From: Azospirillum oleiclasticum
GTDB lineage: Bacteria; Pseudomonadota; Alphaproteobacteria; Azospirillales; Azospirillaceae
Assembly (NCBI RefSeq): GCF_013423485.1
Contig: NZ_JABFFR010000003.1
Location: 372,001 to 436,000, forward strand
Reading direction: 5' to 3'
DNA length: 64,000 bases
Position numbers and translations under genes: made by a program. Positions 8,901 to 17,344 of this stretch are shown one piece after another (within the stretch, counting starts at the first letter, position 1; every line of letters starts with the position of its first letter). Below the pieces are notes generated by a model. That model was not told the origin of the DNA, did no database searches, and saw only the letters and a program-made list of their open reading frames with translations.

Positions 8901-8937
8901 TGTGACGACGTCCTGCGGCTGGAGGGGAACGGAGACC

Positions 8938-9378
8938 ATGGCGGATTGGCGTGCGCCTCTGGCGGTCGCGGCGGTGGGGGCCGTGGCCCTGCTTGCCGGT
9001 GCCGCGCCGGCCCGGGCGGGTCTGATGGTGGACCCGCGTGTCTATGGCCATGGCGCGCAGCAGACCCCGCAGCCGCAACCGGCACCGCCGGCGGATGCGG
9101 GCTATTCGGTGGCCGCGTACCCACTGCGCTGGTGCGTGCAGGGGGCGACCGTGACCATGGTCTTCTCCGCCGTGCTGTCGGCCCCTGCGGTGGTGACCGG
9201 CATCGGGGCTCCGCTGGGGGCCGCCGAGATCGCGACCGCCGCCGGCACCGGCTGTCTGTTCGGCGTCGCCTGGGGCGCCACGCTCACCAGCGTCCAGTGG
9301 GTGGGCAGCCAGGTGCTGTGGCTGTTCTCCGTGGACCCGCCGCCGCCGCGGATCATGGCCATCCAGGCCCGGACCTGA
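8938..9378 (+). CDS. Small secreted or membrane hypothetical protein
   Basis: A 146-residue protein that I do not recognise. Residues 1-27 are a signal-like segment (DWRAPLAVAAVGAVALLAG then APARA). A Pro/Gln-rich stretch follows (about 45-55). Near residue 64 a WCVQGATVTMVF block starts a long small-residue, hydrophobic region (Ala/Gly/Val) with two cysteines and a final WVGSQVLWLFS segment. The pattern suggests export and perhaps a membrane-inserted hairpin. It follows purF by 37 bases on the same strand. No function is proposed. Confidence 0.6.
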   Translation: MADWRAPLAVAAVGAVALLAGAAPARAGLMVDPRVYGHGAQQTPQPQPAPPADAGYSVAAYPLRWCVQGATVTMVFSAVLSAPAVVTGIGAPLGAAEIATAAGTGCLFGVAWGATLTSVQWVGSQVLWLFSVDPPPPRIMAIQART

Positions 9379-9391
9379 CCGCCGTCCGCCT

Positions 9392-9419
9392 CCCCCGCCC
9401 CGTTTCCCCCGCCCCGTTT
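9392..9419. repeat. Tandem 14-bp repeat, two copies
   Basis: CCCCCGCCCCGTTT occurs twice in perfect tandem in the short gap before the SDR gene. No role is evident. Confidence 0.7.
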
Positions 9420-9444
9420 CCATAGTCCGCGAGTAGCACGCCCC

Positions 9445-10155
9445 ATGTCCCGTCTGTCCGGCCGCGTCGCCCTGATCACCGGCGCCTCCCGCGGCATTGG
9501 CGCCGCCGTCGCCAAGCGTTTCGCCGCCGAAGGCGCGCACGTGATCCTGACCGCCCGCACCGTCGGCGGGCTGGAGGAGGTGGACGACGCCATCCGCACC
9601 GCCACCGGCCAGAGCGCCACCCTGGTGCCGCTCGACCTGCGCAAGACCGACCAGATCGACCAGCTCGGCTATTCCATCTACGAGCGGTTCCAGCGCCTCG
9701 ACATCCTCGTCGGCAACGCCGGCGTGCTGGAGACCCTGGGGCCGGTCGCGCAGTTCGAGCCGAAGCTGTGGGACCGGGTGATGACGGTGAACGTCACCGC
9801 CAACTACCGCCTGATCCGCACCGCCGACCGGCTGCTGCGCGCGTCCGACGCCGGCCGGGCGATCTTCGTGACCTCCGGGGCGGCCCAGGCCCCCTACCCC
9901 TACTGGGGTCCGTACGCGGCCAGCAAGGCGGCGTTGGAGATGCTGGTGCGCAGCTACGCGATGGAAATCGCGTCCTCCAACCTGCGCGTCAACCTGATCG
10001 ACCCCGGAATCGTCGCCACCAAGATGCGCGTCCAGGCCTTCCCCGGCGAGGACCAGTCCACACTGACCCAGCCCGATGCCATCACCGACGCCTTCGTCGC
10101 CCTGGCCGAACCCGCCTGCACCCGTCATGGCGAGATCGTCAAGGCGCAGGGCTGA
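9445..10155 (+). CDS. SDR family NAD(P)-dependent oxidoreductase
   Basis: A 236-residue classical short-chain dehydrogenase. The nucleotide-binding motif is GASRGIG (13-19), NAG is at 91-93, and the active-site S144, Y157 and K161 are all present (TSGAAQ and YAASK). The substrate cannot be read from sequence; the C-terminal part (LTQPDAITDAFVALAEPACTRHGEIVKAQG) resembles YciK-type SDRs of unknown substrate. It ends 24 bases before the stop of the convergent oxidase gene, so it may be a single-gene unit. Confidence 0.88.
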   Translation: MSRLSGRVALITGASRGIGAAVAKRFAAEGAHVILTARTVGGLEEVDDAIRTATGQSATLVPLDLRKTDQIDQLGYSIYERFQRLDILVGNAGVLETLGPVAQFEPKLWDRVMTVNVTANYRLIRTADRLLRASDAGRAIFVTSGAAQAPYPYWGPYAASKAALEMLVRSYAMEIASSNLRVNLIDPGIVATKMRVQAFPGEDQSTLTQPDAITDAFVALAEPACTRHGEIVKAQG

Positions 10156-10178
10156 CCGTCGCGCCGACGGCCGGGCGA

Positions 10179-11309
10179 TCATCCCGCGCTGAAAGCGCCC
10201 GGCGGGAAGCGGTCGATGCGGAAGTCGTGCAGCGGCGTGTCGGTGCGGCCGGTGGCGACGAGTTCGGCCATCACGTCGCCGACGCCGGGGCCGAGCTGGA
10301 AGCCATGGCCGCAGAAGCCGAAGGCGTGGAACAGGCCCGGGGTGGTCGCCGACGGCCCCATGACCGGCAGCATGTCGGCGACATAGCCTTCGCAGCCCGA
10401 CCAGGTGCGGATGACGGCGACGCGGGCGAGCGCCGGCAGAAGCCGCACCAGTTGCCGGAGCTGGTGGGGCAGACGTCCCGGATCGGCCCTGGCGTGCCCC
10501 GGATCGAGATCCACCGCCACCCGTTCGGCGGCACCGCCGAATACGATGTTGCCGCGCTCGACCTGACGCAGATAGCCGCCGCTCCGCTCGCCGCGGCTCC
10601 AGATGCCGACCACCGGCAGCACCCGGTGCGGCAGGGGTTCGGTCACCCCCATCTGCGGGCCGCGGGCGGTCAGCGGCACCGGCTCCCCGAAACGGGCGGC
10701 GATCCGCGCCCCCCAGGCCCCGGCGGTGTTGAGCAGGCAGTCCGCGGCGAGGACGCCCTTGGAGGTTGTCACCGCGAACCCCGCGCCGGTCCTGGAGACG
10801 TCGCCGACCTCGGCCTCCTCCACGATCCGGGCGCCCAGCCGGCGGGCGGCGTCGGCGAAGGCGATCGACACCAGCCGCGGGTTGGCGCTGCCGTCCATGG
10901 GCGAGAAGGAGGCGGCGATCGCCTCCGGCCCGACGCCGGGAAAGCGGGCGCGGATGTCCGCGGGCGTCAGCTCCTCCAGCTCCAGCCCCCAGGGTCTGGC
11001 CTCCTCGGCGAAGCGGCGCATGTCGGCCAGCCCGTCGGCGTCGAAGACGAGACGCAGGTGGCCGGTCGCCCGGAACTCCACGTCGCGGCCCAGCAGCCGC
11101 TCCGCCTCCCCCCACAGCCGCAGCGAGCGGTGGGCCAGGGGCAGTTGCGGCAGATGGCGGCCGGTGCGGCGGATGTTGCCGAAGGAGGCGACGGTGGCCC
11201 CCGTGCCGATCCGGTTGCGCTCGACCAGCGTCACCCCCAGGCCGCGCCGTGCGAGGAAGAAGGCCGCGGCCGATCCCATCAGACCGCCGCCGAGCACGAT
11301 CACATCCAT
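10179..11309 (-). CDS. FAD-dependent D-amino-acid-oxidase-like oxidoreductase (candidate beta subunit of a three-part dehydrogenase)
   Basis: A 376-residue DAO/glycine-oxidase-fold flavoprotein. The FAD-binding motif is VIVLGGGLMGSAAAFFLARRG near the N-terminus, followed by the ribose-binding Glu in VTLVERN. The C-terminal FAD motif is FGFCGHGFQLGPGVGDVMAEL. The start at 11309 has GGAG six bases upstream; an ATG at 11321 is an alternative. It is divergent from hyuA, hyuB, a [2Fe-2S] protein and an FAD protein. Known opine oxidases, D-hydroxyproline dehydrogenase and HCN synthase combine exactly these three subunit types, so it may be their beta subunit. That pairing is an inference. Confidence 0.85.
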   Translation of the reverse strand: MDVIVLGGGLMGSAAAFFLARRGLGVTLVERNRIGTGATVASFGNIRRTGRHLPQLPLAHRSLRLWGEAERLLGRDVEFRATGHLRLVFDADGLADMRRFAEEARPWGLELEELTPADIRARFPGVGPEAIAASFSPMDGSANPRLVSIAFADAARRLGARIVEEAEVGDVSRTGAGFAVTTSKGVLAADCLLNTAGAWGARIAARFGEPVPLTARGPQMGVTEPLPHRVLPVVGIWSRGERSGGYLRQVERGNIVFGGAAERVAVDLDPGHARADPGRLPHQLRQLVRLLPALARVAVIRTWSGCEGYVADMLPVMGPSATTPGLFHAFGFCGHGFQLGPGVGDVMAELVATGRTDTPLHDFRIDRFPPGAFSAG

Positions 11310-11403
11310 CACCGTCTCCATCCGCTTGCCCCGGCGGGGTACGCACCGCCCGGATCCTGGCGGATGCACGGGGCTGGATGCAAAGACGGCTTCCGGGCAC
11401 GGC

Positions 11404-11455
11404 CATAAGCGGGGCCTATGGTCGCGTCCGGGCACCGGCATAAGGCCGGCTTATG
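11404..11455. promoter_or_regulatory. Two LysR-type (T-N11-A) boxes in the divergent promoter
   Basis: Two similar dyads, CATAAG-CGGGG-CCTATG (11404-11420) and CATAAG-GCCGG-CTTATG (11439-11455), start 35 bases apart. Both fit T-N11-A, and the second has perfect arms. They lie between the divergent oxidase and hyuA genes, where a LysR activator would bind. Confidence 0.55.
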
Positions 11456-11531
11456 CGTGCGGCCGGATTGCCACTTGGACCCCGCCCCGGCCCTCATGCC
11501 AGCCTTCGGCCATCGCAGGAAAGGGTCGATC

Positions 11532-13613
11532 ATGGATGGTGCCAGTGCCCCGGCCGCCGGGGGGAACGAAGCCGCCGACTGGAAGATCGGCGTCGATATC
11601 GGCGGAACCTTCATCGATTTTTGCGCGCTGGAAACCCGATCGGGGCGGATGGCCTCGCTGAAGGTGCTGACGACCCCCGACGAGCCGGGGGCCGAGCTGA
11701 TGACCGGGCTGGCGCTGCTGGCCGAGCGCGAGGGGCTGGACCCGGCGGCGGTGTCGCGCTTCGTCCACGGCACCACCGTCGGCATCAACACCATCATCCA
11801 GCGCAAGGGCGTGCGGCTGGCCCTGGTGACCAACGCCGGCTTCGAGGATGTCATCGAACTGGCCCGGCTGCGCATGCCGGACACCTATTCGCTGTTCTGC
11901 GCGCGTCCGGACCAGTTGATCTCCCGCGATCTGGTGTTCGGCATTCCGGCCCGCCTGCGAGCCGACGGGACCGAGACCCTGGCCCCTGATCTTACGGCGC
12001 TGGCGGCGGCGGTCGACGCGGCGAAGGCCAAGGGGGCGAAGGGGATCATCGTGTCCTTCCTGCACGCGTGGCGCGACGGCCGCCAGGAGGCCGCGGTGAA
12101 GGCCGAAATCGCCCGTCTGGCGCCGGAGCTGTTCACCTTCACCTCGTCCGAGGTGTGGCCGGTGATCCGCGAGTATGAGCGGACGACCACCGCCATCCTC
12201 AACGGCTATGTCCACCCGCGCGTCTCCGACTATCTGGCGGCGCTGGAACGGCGGCTCGCCGCGTCCGGCGTGCCGGCCACGGCCATGCTGACCAAGACCA
12301 ACGGCGGCGTGATGACGGCGGCGGAGGGTCGGCACGCCTGCGTGCACATGCTGCTGTCGGGCACCGCGTCTGGCGTGATCGGGGCGGCCTGGCTGGCCCG
12401 GCAGGCGGGGGAGACACGGGTCCTGACGCTCGACATCGGCGGTACCTCGGCCGATTTCGCGCTGATCGTCGATGGCGAGGCGCAGTTCGGCACCGGCGAG
12501 CTGATCGGGGAGTTCCCGCTCTACATCCCGTCGGTGTCGGTCAGCTCCATCGGCGTCGGCGGCGGCTCGATCGCCGGCGTTGACGCCCACGGCGTGCTGC
12601 GCGTCGGCCCGGAATCGGCGGGGTCGGTGCCGGGCCCGGCCTGCTACGGCAAGGGCGGCGACCGCGCCACGGTGACCGACGCGATGGTCGTGTGCGGCTG
12701 GCTCGGCCACAGCGACATGGCCTATGGCCGCCTGCGCATGGACGCCGGCCTGGCGCGGGAGGCGGTGTCCCGCCTGGCCCTGGCGCTGGGGCGCCCGGTC
12801 GAGGAGACCGCGCAGGCCATCCTCGACGTCGCCGTCTCCGAGATGCTGGTCGAGGTGGAGAAGCTGGCATCGCGCACCGGCGTCGATCTGCGCGAGTTCA
12901 CCCTGATGCCCTTCGGCGGCGGCGGCCCGATGCTCGGCACCTTCCTCGCCCGCGAGCTCGGCATGGCGCGGGTGATGGCACCGCGCCGCCCCGGCGTGGT
13001 GTCGGCGCTGGGCGGGCTGGTCGCCGACCTGCGCGGCGATTTCATCCGGACCCTGTTCGCCGACCTGTCGGCCGGGCTGCTGCCGTCCCTGCGCGGTGTG
13101 GTGTCGGCCCTCGCCGACGAGGGGTGCCGCTGGCTGGCCGCCCAGGGTCACGACGGGGCCATCGACCTCCAGCTCTCGGCCGACATGCGCTACGCCGGCC
13201 AGAGCTACGAGATAGAGGTCGCCCTGCGGCCGGAGTGGCTGGAGGCCGGCGATGCCGCCGCGATCGCCGCGGCGTTCCACGACACCCACCAGCGTCTCTA
13301 CGATTTCCACGACCCCGAGGGGCGGATCGAGATCGTCAACATCCGCCTGAGCGCGATCGGCGCCGGACCAAAGCTGACCTTCCCCGACGCCGACGAGGTC
13401 GACGCGCCGGCCGCACCGGAGCGCGCGATCGCGGTGTTCACCGGCCGGACGACCGAGCGGATCGGCCTCTACCGGCGCGACGGGCTGCGGCCGGGGGGAC
13501 GCTTCGCCGGGCCGGCGGTGGTGGCCCAGGAGGACACCACCGTCGCCATCCCGTCCGGCGCCATGGTCCATGTCGACCGCCACCTCAATCTCCACCTGAC
13601 CTTTGCCGAGTGA
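11532..13613 (+). CDS. hyuA: Hydantoinase/oxoprolinase family protein, subunit A
   Basis: A 693-residue ATP-dependent amidohydrolase subunit. The two ASKHA phosphate-binding loops are GVDIGGTFIDF near the N-terminus and TLDIGGTSADFALI in the middle. GGGSIAGVD and the C-terminal FGGGGPMLGTFLARELG block also fit the family. Partners of this family open hydantoins, 5-oxoproline or N-methylhydantoins at the expense of ATP, or carboxylate ketones. The ATG at 11532 has AGGAAAGG upstream. hyuB follows after five bases, and then the oxidase subunits. The exact substrate is unknown. Confidence 0.92.
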   Translation: MDGASAPAAGGNEAADWKIGVDIGGTFIDFCALETRSGRMASLKVLTTPDEPGAELMTGLALLAEREGLDPAAVSRFVHGTTVGINTIIQRKGVRLALVTNAGFEDVIELARLRMPDTYSLFCARPDQLISRDLVFGIPARLRADGTETLAPDLTALAAAVDAAKAKGAKGIIVSFLHAWRDGRQEAAVKAEIARLAPELFTFTSSEVWPVIREYERTTTAILNGYVHPRVSDYLAALERRLAASGVPATAMLTKTNGGVMTAAEGRHACVHMLLSGTASGVIGAAWLARQAGETRVLTLDIGGTSADFALIVDGEAQFGTGELIGEFPLYIPSVSVSSIGVGGGSIAGVDAHGVLRVGPESAGSVPGPACYGKGGDRATVTDAMVVCGWLGHSDMAYGRLRMDAGLAREAVSRLALALGRPVEETAQAILDVAVSEMLVEVEKLASRTGVDLREFTLMPFGGGGPMLGTFLARELGMARVMAPRRPGVVSALGGLVADLRGDFIRTLFADLSAGLLPSLRGVVSALADEGCRWLAAQGHDGAIDLQLSADMRYAGQSYEIEVALRPEWLEAGDAAAIAAAFHDTHQRLYDFHDPEGRIEIVNIRLSAIGAGPKLTFPDADEVDAPAAPERAIAVFTGRTTERIGLYRRDGLRPGGRFAGPAVVAQEDTTVAIPSGAMVHVDRHLNLHLTFAE

Positions 13614-13618
13614 CCGCC

Positions 13619-15607
13619 ATGTTCGATCGCATGACCCTCCAGGTTCTGGCGAACCACGCCCGCGCCGCGGCCGAGAACATGGCCCACACGCTGCACCGCA
13701 CGGCCCATTCCGCCTTCGTCAAGGAGACGGAGGACTTCACCGTGATGCTGCTGAACCGCAAGGGGGAGACCTTCGCGGTGCCGATGGAGCTGGGTGCCAC
13801 CTGGTACCCCGGCCTGAACTGCGGCCGGGCGATCGCCATGATTGACGACTACCGGCCGGGCGACGTGGGGTTCACCAACGACCCCTACTCCTCCTTCGTG
13901 GCGACCCACGCGCCCGACACCCATCTGTGGAAACCGGTCTTCCACGAGGGGGAGATCATCGCCTGGACCGGCGGGCACATCCACAACACCGACATGGGCG
14001 GCGCCGTCCCCGCCTCGCTGTCGCGGGCGCTGACCGAGATCCACCAGGAGGGCATCCGCTTCCCGCCGATGAAGCTGGTCCGGGAGGGCGTGCTCGACGA
14101 CACGATCATGCGGATCATGACCACCAACGTCCGCAAGCCCGACCTCAACGTCGGCGACATCAAGGCGCTGATCGGCGCGCTCAACACCGGCGAGCGCAAG
14201 ATCCTGGCGATGGTCGAAAAGTTCGGGCGCGACATCTTCCTGGACGGGGTGGAGGCGCTGCTCGACCACGCCGAGGCCCAGGCGCGCGCGGTGCTGCGGT
14301 CGATGCCCGACGGACGCTGGGAGTTCGCCGATTACGCCGACGAGGATTCGGTGGAGGCCAACCCCTGCCGGCTGAAGCTGACGCTGACCATCCGCGGCGA
14401 CGAGGCGGTGCTGGACTTCACCGGCTCGGACCCACAGCTCGCCTCGTCGCTCAACGTGCCGTCCGGCGGCGATCCGCGTCACACCATCCTGCTGGTCGGC
14501 GTCTATTACGTGCTGCGGACGCTCGATCCCAAGATCCTGCTGAACACCGGGCTGACCCGGCCCTTCACCTGCATCACGCCGGAGGGATCGGTGCTCAACC
14601 CGGTCCACCCGGCGGCCGTCGGCATGCGGTCGCTGACCTGCGCCCGGCTGCGCTCGGTGGTGTTCGGCGCCTTCTGCCAGGTGGTGCCGGAGCGTCTGCC
14701 CGCGGCACCGGCCGGCAACAACTGCATCGTCAACGTGATGACCACCGACGAGCGGACCAGCCGCACGGTCATCGCCGCGGTCAACCCGGTGGTCGGCGGC
14801 GGCGGCGCCATGCCGCACCGCGACGGCACCAACGGGTCCGGCGCCGACGCCGCCTATCTGAAGAACACGCCGATCGAGATCACCGAGACCGAGACGCCGG
14901 TCGAGTTCGTCCGCTACGGGCTGGCGCGGGACAGCGGCGGGGCCGGCCGCTGGCGCGGCGGGCTGGCGACGGAGATGGCCTTCCGCGTCTTCGCCCCCGA
15001 CAGCCGCATCACCGCCCGAAACCGCGACCGCAGCGTCTTCCGCCCGTGGGGCACGCTGGGCGGGTGCGCGGCCGGGCTCTCCGACATGGTGGTGAACCCC
15101 GGCACCCCCGAGGCCCGCCGGCTCGGCAACATCGACACGGCGGTGCTGCAGCCGGGCGATGTGCTGGAGATCCGCTCGGCCGGCGGCGGCGGGCGCGGCG
15201 ATCCGCTGGAGCGCGAACCCTGGCGGGTGGCCCGCGACGTGGAGCGCGGCTACGTCTCGGCCGAGGCGGCCCGGCGCGACTATGGCGTGATCCTGCGCGA
15301 CGGCGTTCCCGACGAGGTGGCGACCGCGGCGGAACGCGCGATCCGACCGAAGCCCGCCGGCTTCTTCCACTTCGGCCCCGAACGGTCCGGGTACGAGGCG
15401 CAATGGACCCCGGCGGCCTACGACCGCCTGATGGGGATTCTCTTCAGTCTGCCGATCCACTGGCGCTTCTTCACCAAGACGGAGATCTTCCGCCGGATGA
15501 AGGGCCGTGCCGGGGCCGAGGGCGTGGAGGCCGCCTTCGCCGAGGTGTGCCGCCGCTTCCCCACGCTGCCGGCACCCCGGCCGGCGCTGCGGGACGCCGC
15601 GGAATGA
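13619..15607 (+). CDS. hyuB: Hydantoinase B/oxoprolinase family protein
   Basis: A 662-residue partner of HyuA. Family features are the start LQVLANHARAAAENMAHTL, the GETFAVPMELGATW segment, the metal-site-like GDVGFTNDPYSS and GGHIHNTDMGG blocks, and the glycine-rich end SAGGGGRGDPLERE. The last 120 residues (after about 540) extend past the core fold, with a polar, partly helical tail. It is translationally linked to the next gene: its stop overlaps the ATG of the [2Fe-2S] gene by four bases (ATGA). Confidence 0.92.
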   Translation: MFDRMTLQVLANHARAAAENMAHTLHRTAHSAFVKETEDFTVMLLNRKGETFAVPMELGATWYPGLNCGRAIAMIDDYRPGDVGFTNDPYSSFVATHAPDTHLWKPVFHEGEIIAWTGGHIHNTDMGGAVPASLSRALTEIHQEGIRFPPMKLVREGVLDDTIMRIMTTNVRKPDLNVGDIKALIGALNTGERKILAMVEKFGRDIFLDGVEALLDHAEAQARAVLRSMPDGRWEFADYADEDSVEANPCRLKLTLTIRGDEAVLDFTGSDPQLASSLNVPSGGDPRHTILLVGVYYVLRTLDPKILLNTGLTRPFTCITPEGSVLNPVHPAAVGMRSLTCARLRSVVFGAFCQVVPERLPAAPAGNNCIVNVMTTDERTSRTVIAAVNPVVGGGGAMPHRDGTNGSGADAAYLKNTPIEITETETPVEFVRYGLARDSGGAGRWRGGLATEMAFRVFAPDSRITARNRDRSVFRPWGTLGGCAAGLSDMVVNPGTPEARRLGNIDTAVLQPGDVLEIRSAGGGGRGDPLEREPWRVARDVERGYVSAEAARRDYGVILRDGVPDEVATAAERAIRPKPAGFFHFGPERSGYEAQWTPAAYDRLMGILFSLPIHWRFFTKTEIFRRMKGRAGAEGVEAAFAEVCRRFPTLPAPRPALRDAAE

Positions 15608-15927
15608 GCGGCGGACAGGGCAGCCCGGCCGCCGGCGGCCGGGTGGTGCGACTGGCCGAGACCGGGCGGCGGCCGGTGACTTTCTTCCTGGACGGCCGGG
15701 AGTGCGTGGCGCTGGCCGGCGATACGGTGCTGACGGCGATCCTCGCGTCGACCCCGGCGGTGCGCCGGTCGGACTTCGGGCCCGAAGGCCGGGCGGGCTT
15801 CTGCCTGATGGGGGCCTGCCAGGACTGCTGGGTGTGGCCGGAGCAAGGCCCGCGCCTGCGAAGCTGTTCGACACCGGTCGCCGAGGGCATGCGGCTGCTG
15901 ACCACACCACCGGGAGACTGGCCGTGA
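15604..15927 (+). CDS. [2Fe-2S] ferredoxin-like subunit of a three-part dehydrogenase
   Basis: A 107-residue protein. Cysteines in GFCLMGACQDCWVW plus a later LRSCSTP cysteine give the C-x4-C-x2-C...C pattern of plant-type [2Fe-2S] proteins. It is the size of the small (gamma) subunits of opine oxidase, D-hydroxyproline dehydrogenase and HCN synthase (HcnA). Both ends overlap neighbours by four bases (ATGA with hyuB, GTGA with the FAD subunit), so the three genes are almost certainly translated as a set. It would pass electrons from the flavin subunits. Confidence 0.88.
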   Translation: MSGGQGSPAAGGRVVRLAETGRRPVTFFLDGRECVALAGDTVLTAILASTPAVRRSDFGPEGRAGFCLMGACQDCWVWPEQGPRLRSCSTPVAEGMRLLTTPPGDWP

Positions 15928-17294
15928 CGGCGCCGGCACCGCCGCGGGTGGTGATCGTCGGTGCCGGGCCGGCCGGCATCCGGGCGGCGCAGACGCTGGT
16001 GGCGGCCGGCCTCGCCCCGGTCGTCATCGACGAGGGCGCGCGCGCCGGCGGGCAGATCTACCGCCGTCCGCCCGAGGGCTTCACGCGCCCGCCCGAGACC
16101 CTCTACGGGCCGGAAGCGCCCAAGGCGCGCGACCTGCACGCGGTGTTCGACCGGATGGTCGCGGCGGGGCAGCTTCACCATCACCCGCGCAGCTCGGTGC
16201 TGGCGGTGGCCGGGGGCGAACTTCATGTGCAGAGCGACGCCGGCGGATCGCGGATCGGCTACGACCGGCTGATCCTGGCGACCGGGGCCACCGATCGTCT
16301 CGCCCCGGTCCCCGGCTGGCAGAATCCCGGCGTCTTCAGCCTCGGCGGCGTGCAGATCGCGCTCAAGGCACAGGGGGTGGCGCTCGGCCGGCGGATGGTG
16401 CTGGCCGGTTCCGGGCCGCTGCTCACCCTGGTCGCGGCGCAGTTGCTGAAGGCCGGCGGCACGGTGGCGGCCGTGCTCGACACGGCACCGCTGGGCGGCC
16501 AGCTCGCCGCATGGGCGGGGCTGGCGGCAAGGCCGGGGCTGGCGCTGCGCGGGCTCGCCATGCGGGCGCGGCTGGGGCGCCTCTACCACGCCGGCGTCAG
16601 CCTCGACCGCATCGAGGCCGACGAGCGCGGGCCGGTCGCCATCCGTTGGCGCGACGCCTCCGGCCGGCCGCGGGAGACCGCGTGCGACATGGTCGGGCTG
16701 GGCTGGCATCTGCGGGCCGAGACGCACCTCGCCGATCTCGCCGGCTGCCGGTTCGCCTATGACGAGACCTGGGCGCAGTGGCTGCCCATGGCCGACCGGA
16801 TGGGTCGCGCCGGGAACGGCGTCTATCTGGCCGGCGACGGCCTGCGCATTCTGGGCGCCGACGGCGCGGAGCTGGCCGGGCGGCTGGCCGCCGCGGCCTG
16901 TCTGGCGGATCTGGGGCTGCCGGCACCCGACCCACGCGCCGACCTGCGCCGGCTGGCGCGGCTGGAGCGTTTCGCCCGCGGCATCGCGCGGGCCTTCCCT
17001 TGGCCGGCCGACATGGTCCGCGCCCTGCCCGACGAGGCGGTGGTCTGCCGCTGCGAGGGGATCACCGCCGGCGCCCTGGGCGACACGGTGGAGTACGGCG
17101 GGCCCGAGGCCAACCGCGCCAAGTCGCTGGGCCGCGTCGGCATGGGGCGCTGCCAGGGCCGCTATTGCCAGCTCGCCGCCGCCGAACTGATCGCCGCGCG
17201 GACGGGCGACACCGCCGCCCGCGATGTCGGAAGGCTGCGCGGCCAGGCGCCGGTGCGCCCCCTGTTGGTCGGGGCGTGGGAGAAGACGCCGTGA
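15924..17294 (+). CDS. FAD/NAD(P)-binding oxidoreductase with BFD-like Fe-S domain (alpha subunit type, OoxA/HcnB-like)
   Basis: A 456-residue protein starting at a GTG. The first dinucleotide fold is VVIVGAGPAGIRAAQTL; the second is VLAGSGPLLTLVAAQLL in the middle. The C-terminal part carries CRCEGITAG and a later GRCQGRYC, four cysteines of a BFD-type [2Fe-2S] site. This layout is that of the alpha subunit of opine oxidases, D-hydroxyproline dehydrogenase and HcnB. With the preceding ferredoxin-like subunit and the divergent DAO-like protein it would form an alpha-beta-gamma dehydrogenase that feeds electrons to the respiratory chain. Confidence 0.9.
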   Translation: MTAPAPPRVVIVGAGPAGIRAAQTLVAAGLAPVVIDEGARAGGQIYRRPPEGFTRPPETLYGPEAPKARDLHAVFDRMVAAGQLHHHPRSSVLAVAGGELHVQSDAGGSRIGYDRLILATGATDRLAPVPGWQNPGVFSLGGVQIALKAQGVALGRRMVLAGSGPLLTLVAAQLLKAGGTVAAVLDTAPLGGQLAAWAGLAARPGLALRGLAMRARLGRLYHAGVSLDRIEADERGPVAIRWRDASGRPRETACDMVGLGWHLRAETHLADLAGCRFAYDETWAQWLPMADRMGRAGNGVYLAGDGLRILGADGAELAGRLAAAACLADLGLPAPDPRADLRRLARLERFARGIARAFPWPADMVRALPDEAVVCRCEGITAGALGDTVEYGGPEANRAKSLGRVGMGRCQGRYCQLAAAELIAARTGDTAARDVGRLRGQAPVRPLLVGAWEKTP

Positions 17295-17344
17295 CACAGC
17301 GGATCCGGCGGGAGCGACGCAGGGCTGACGGGCGGGCCGCCGCC

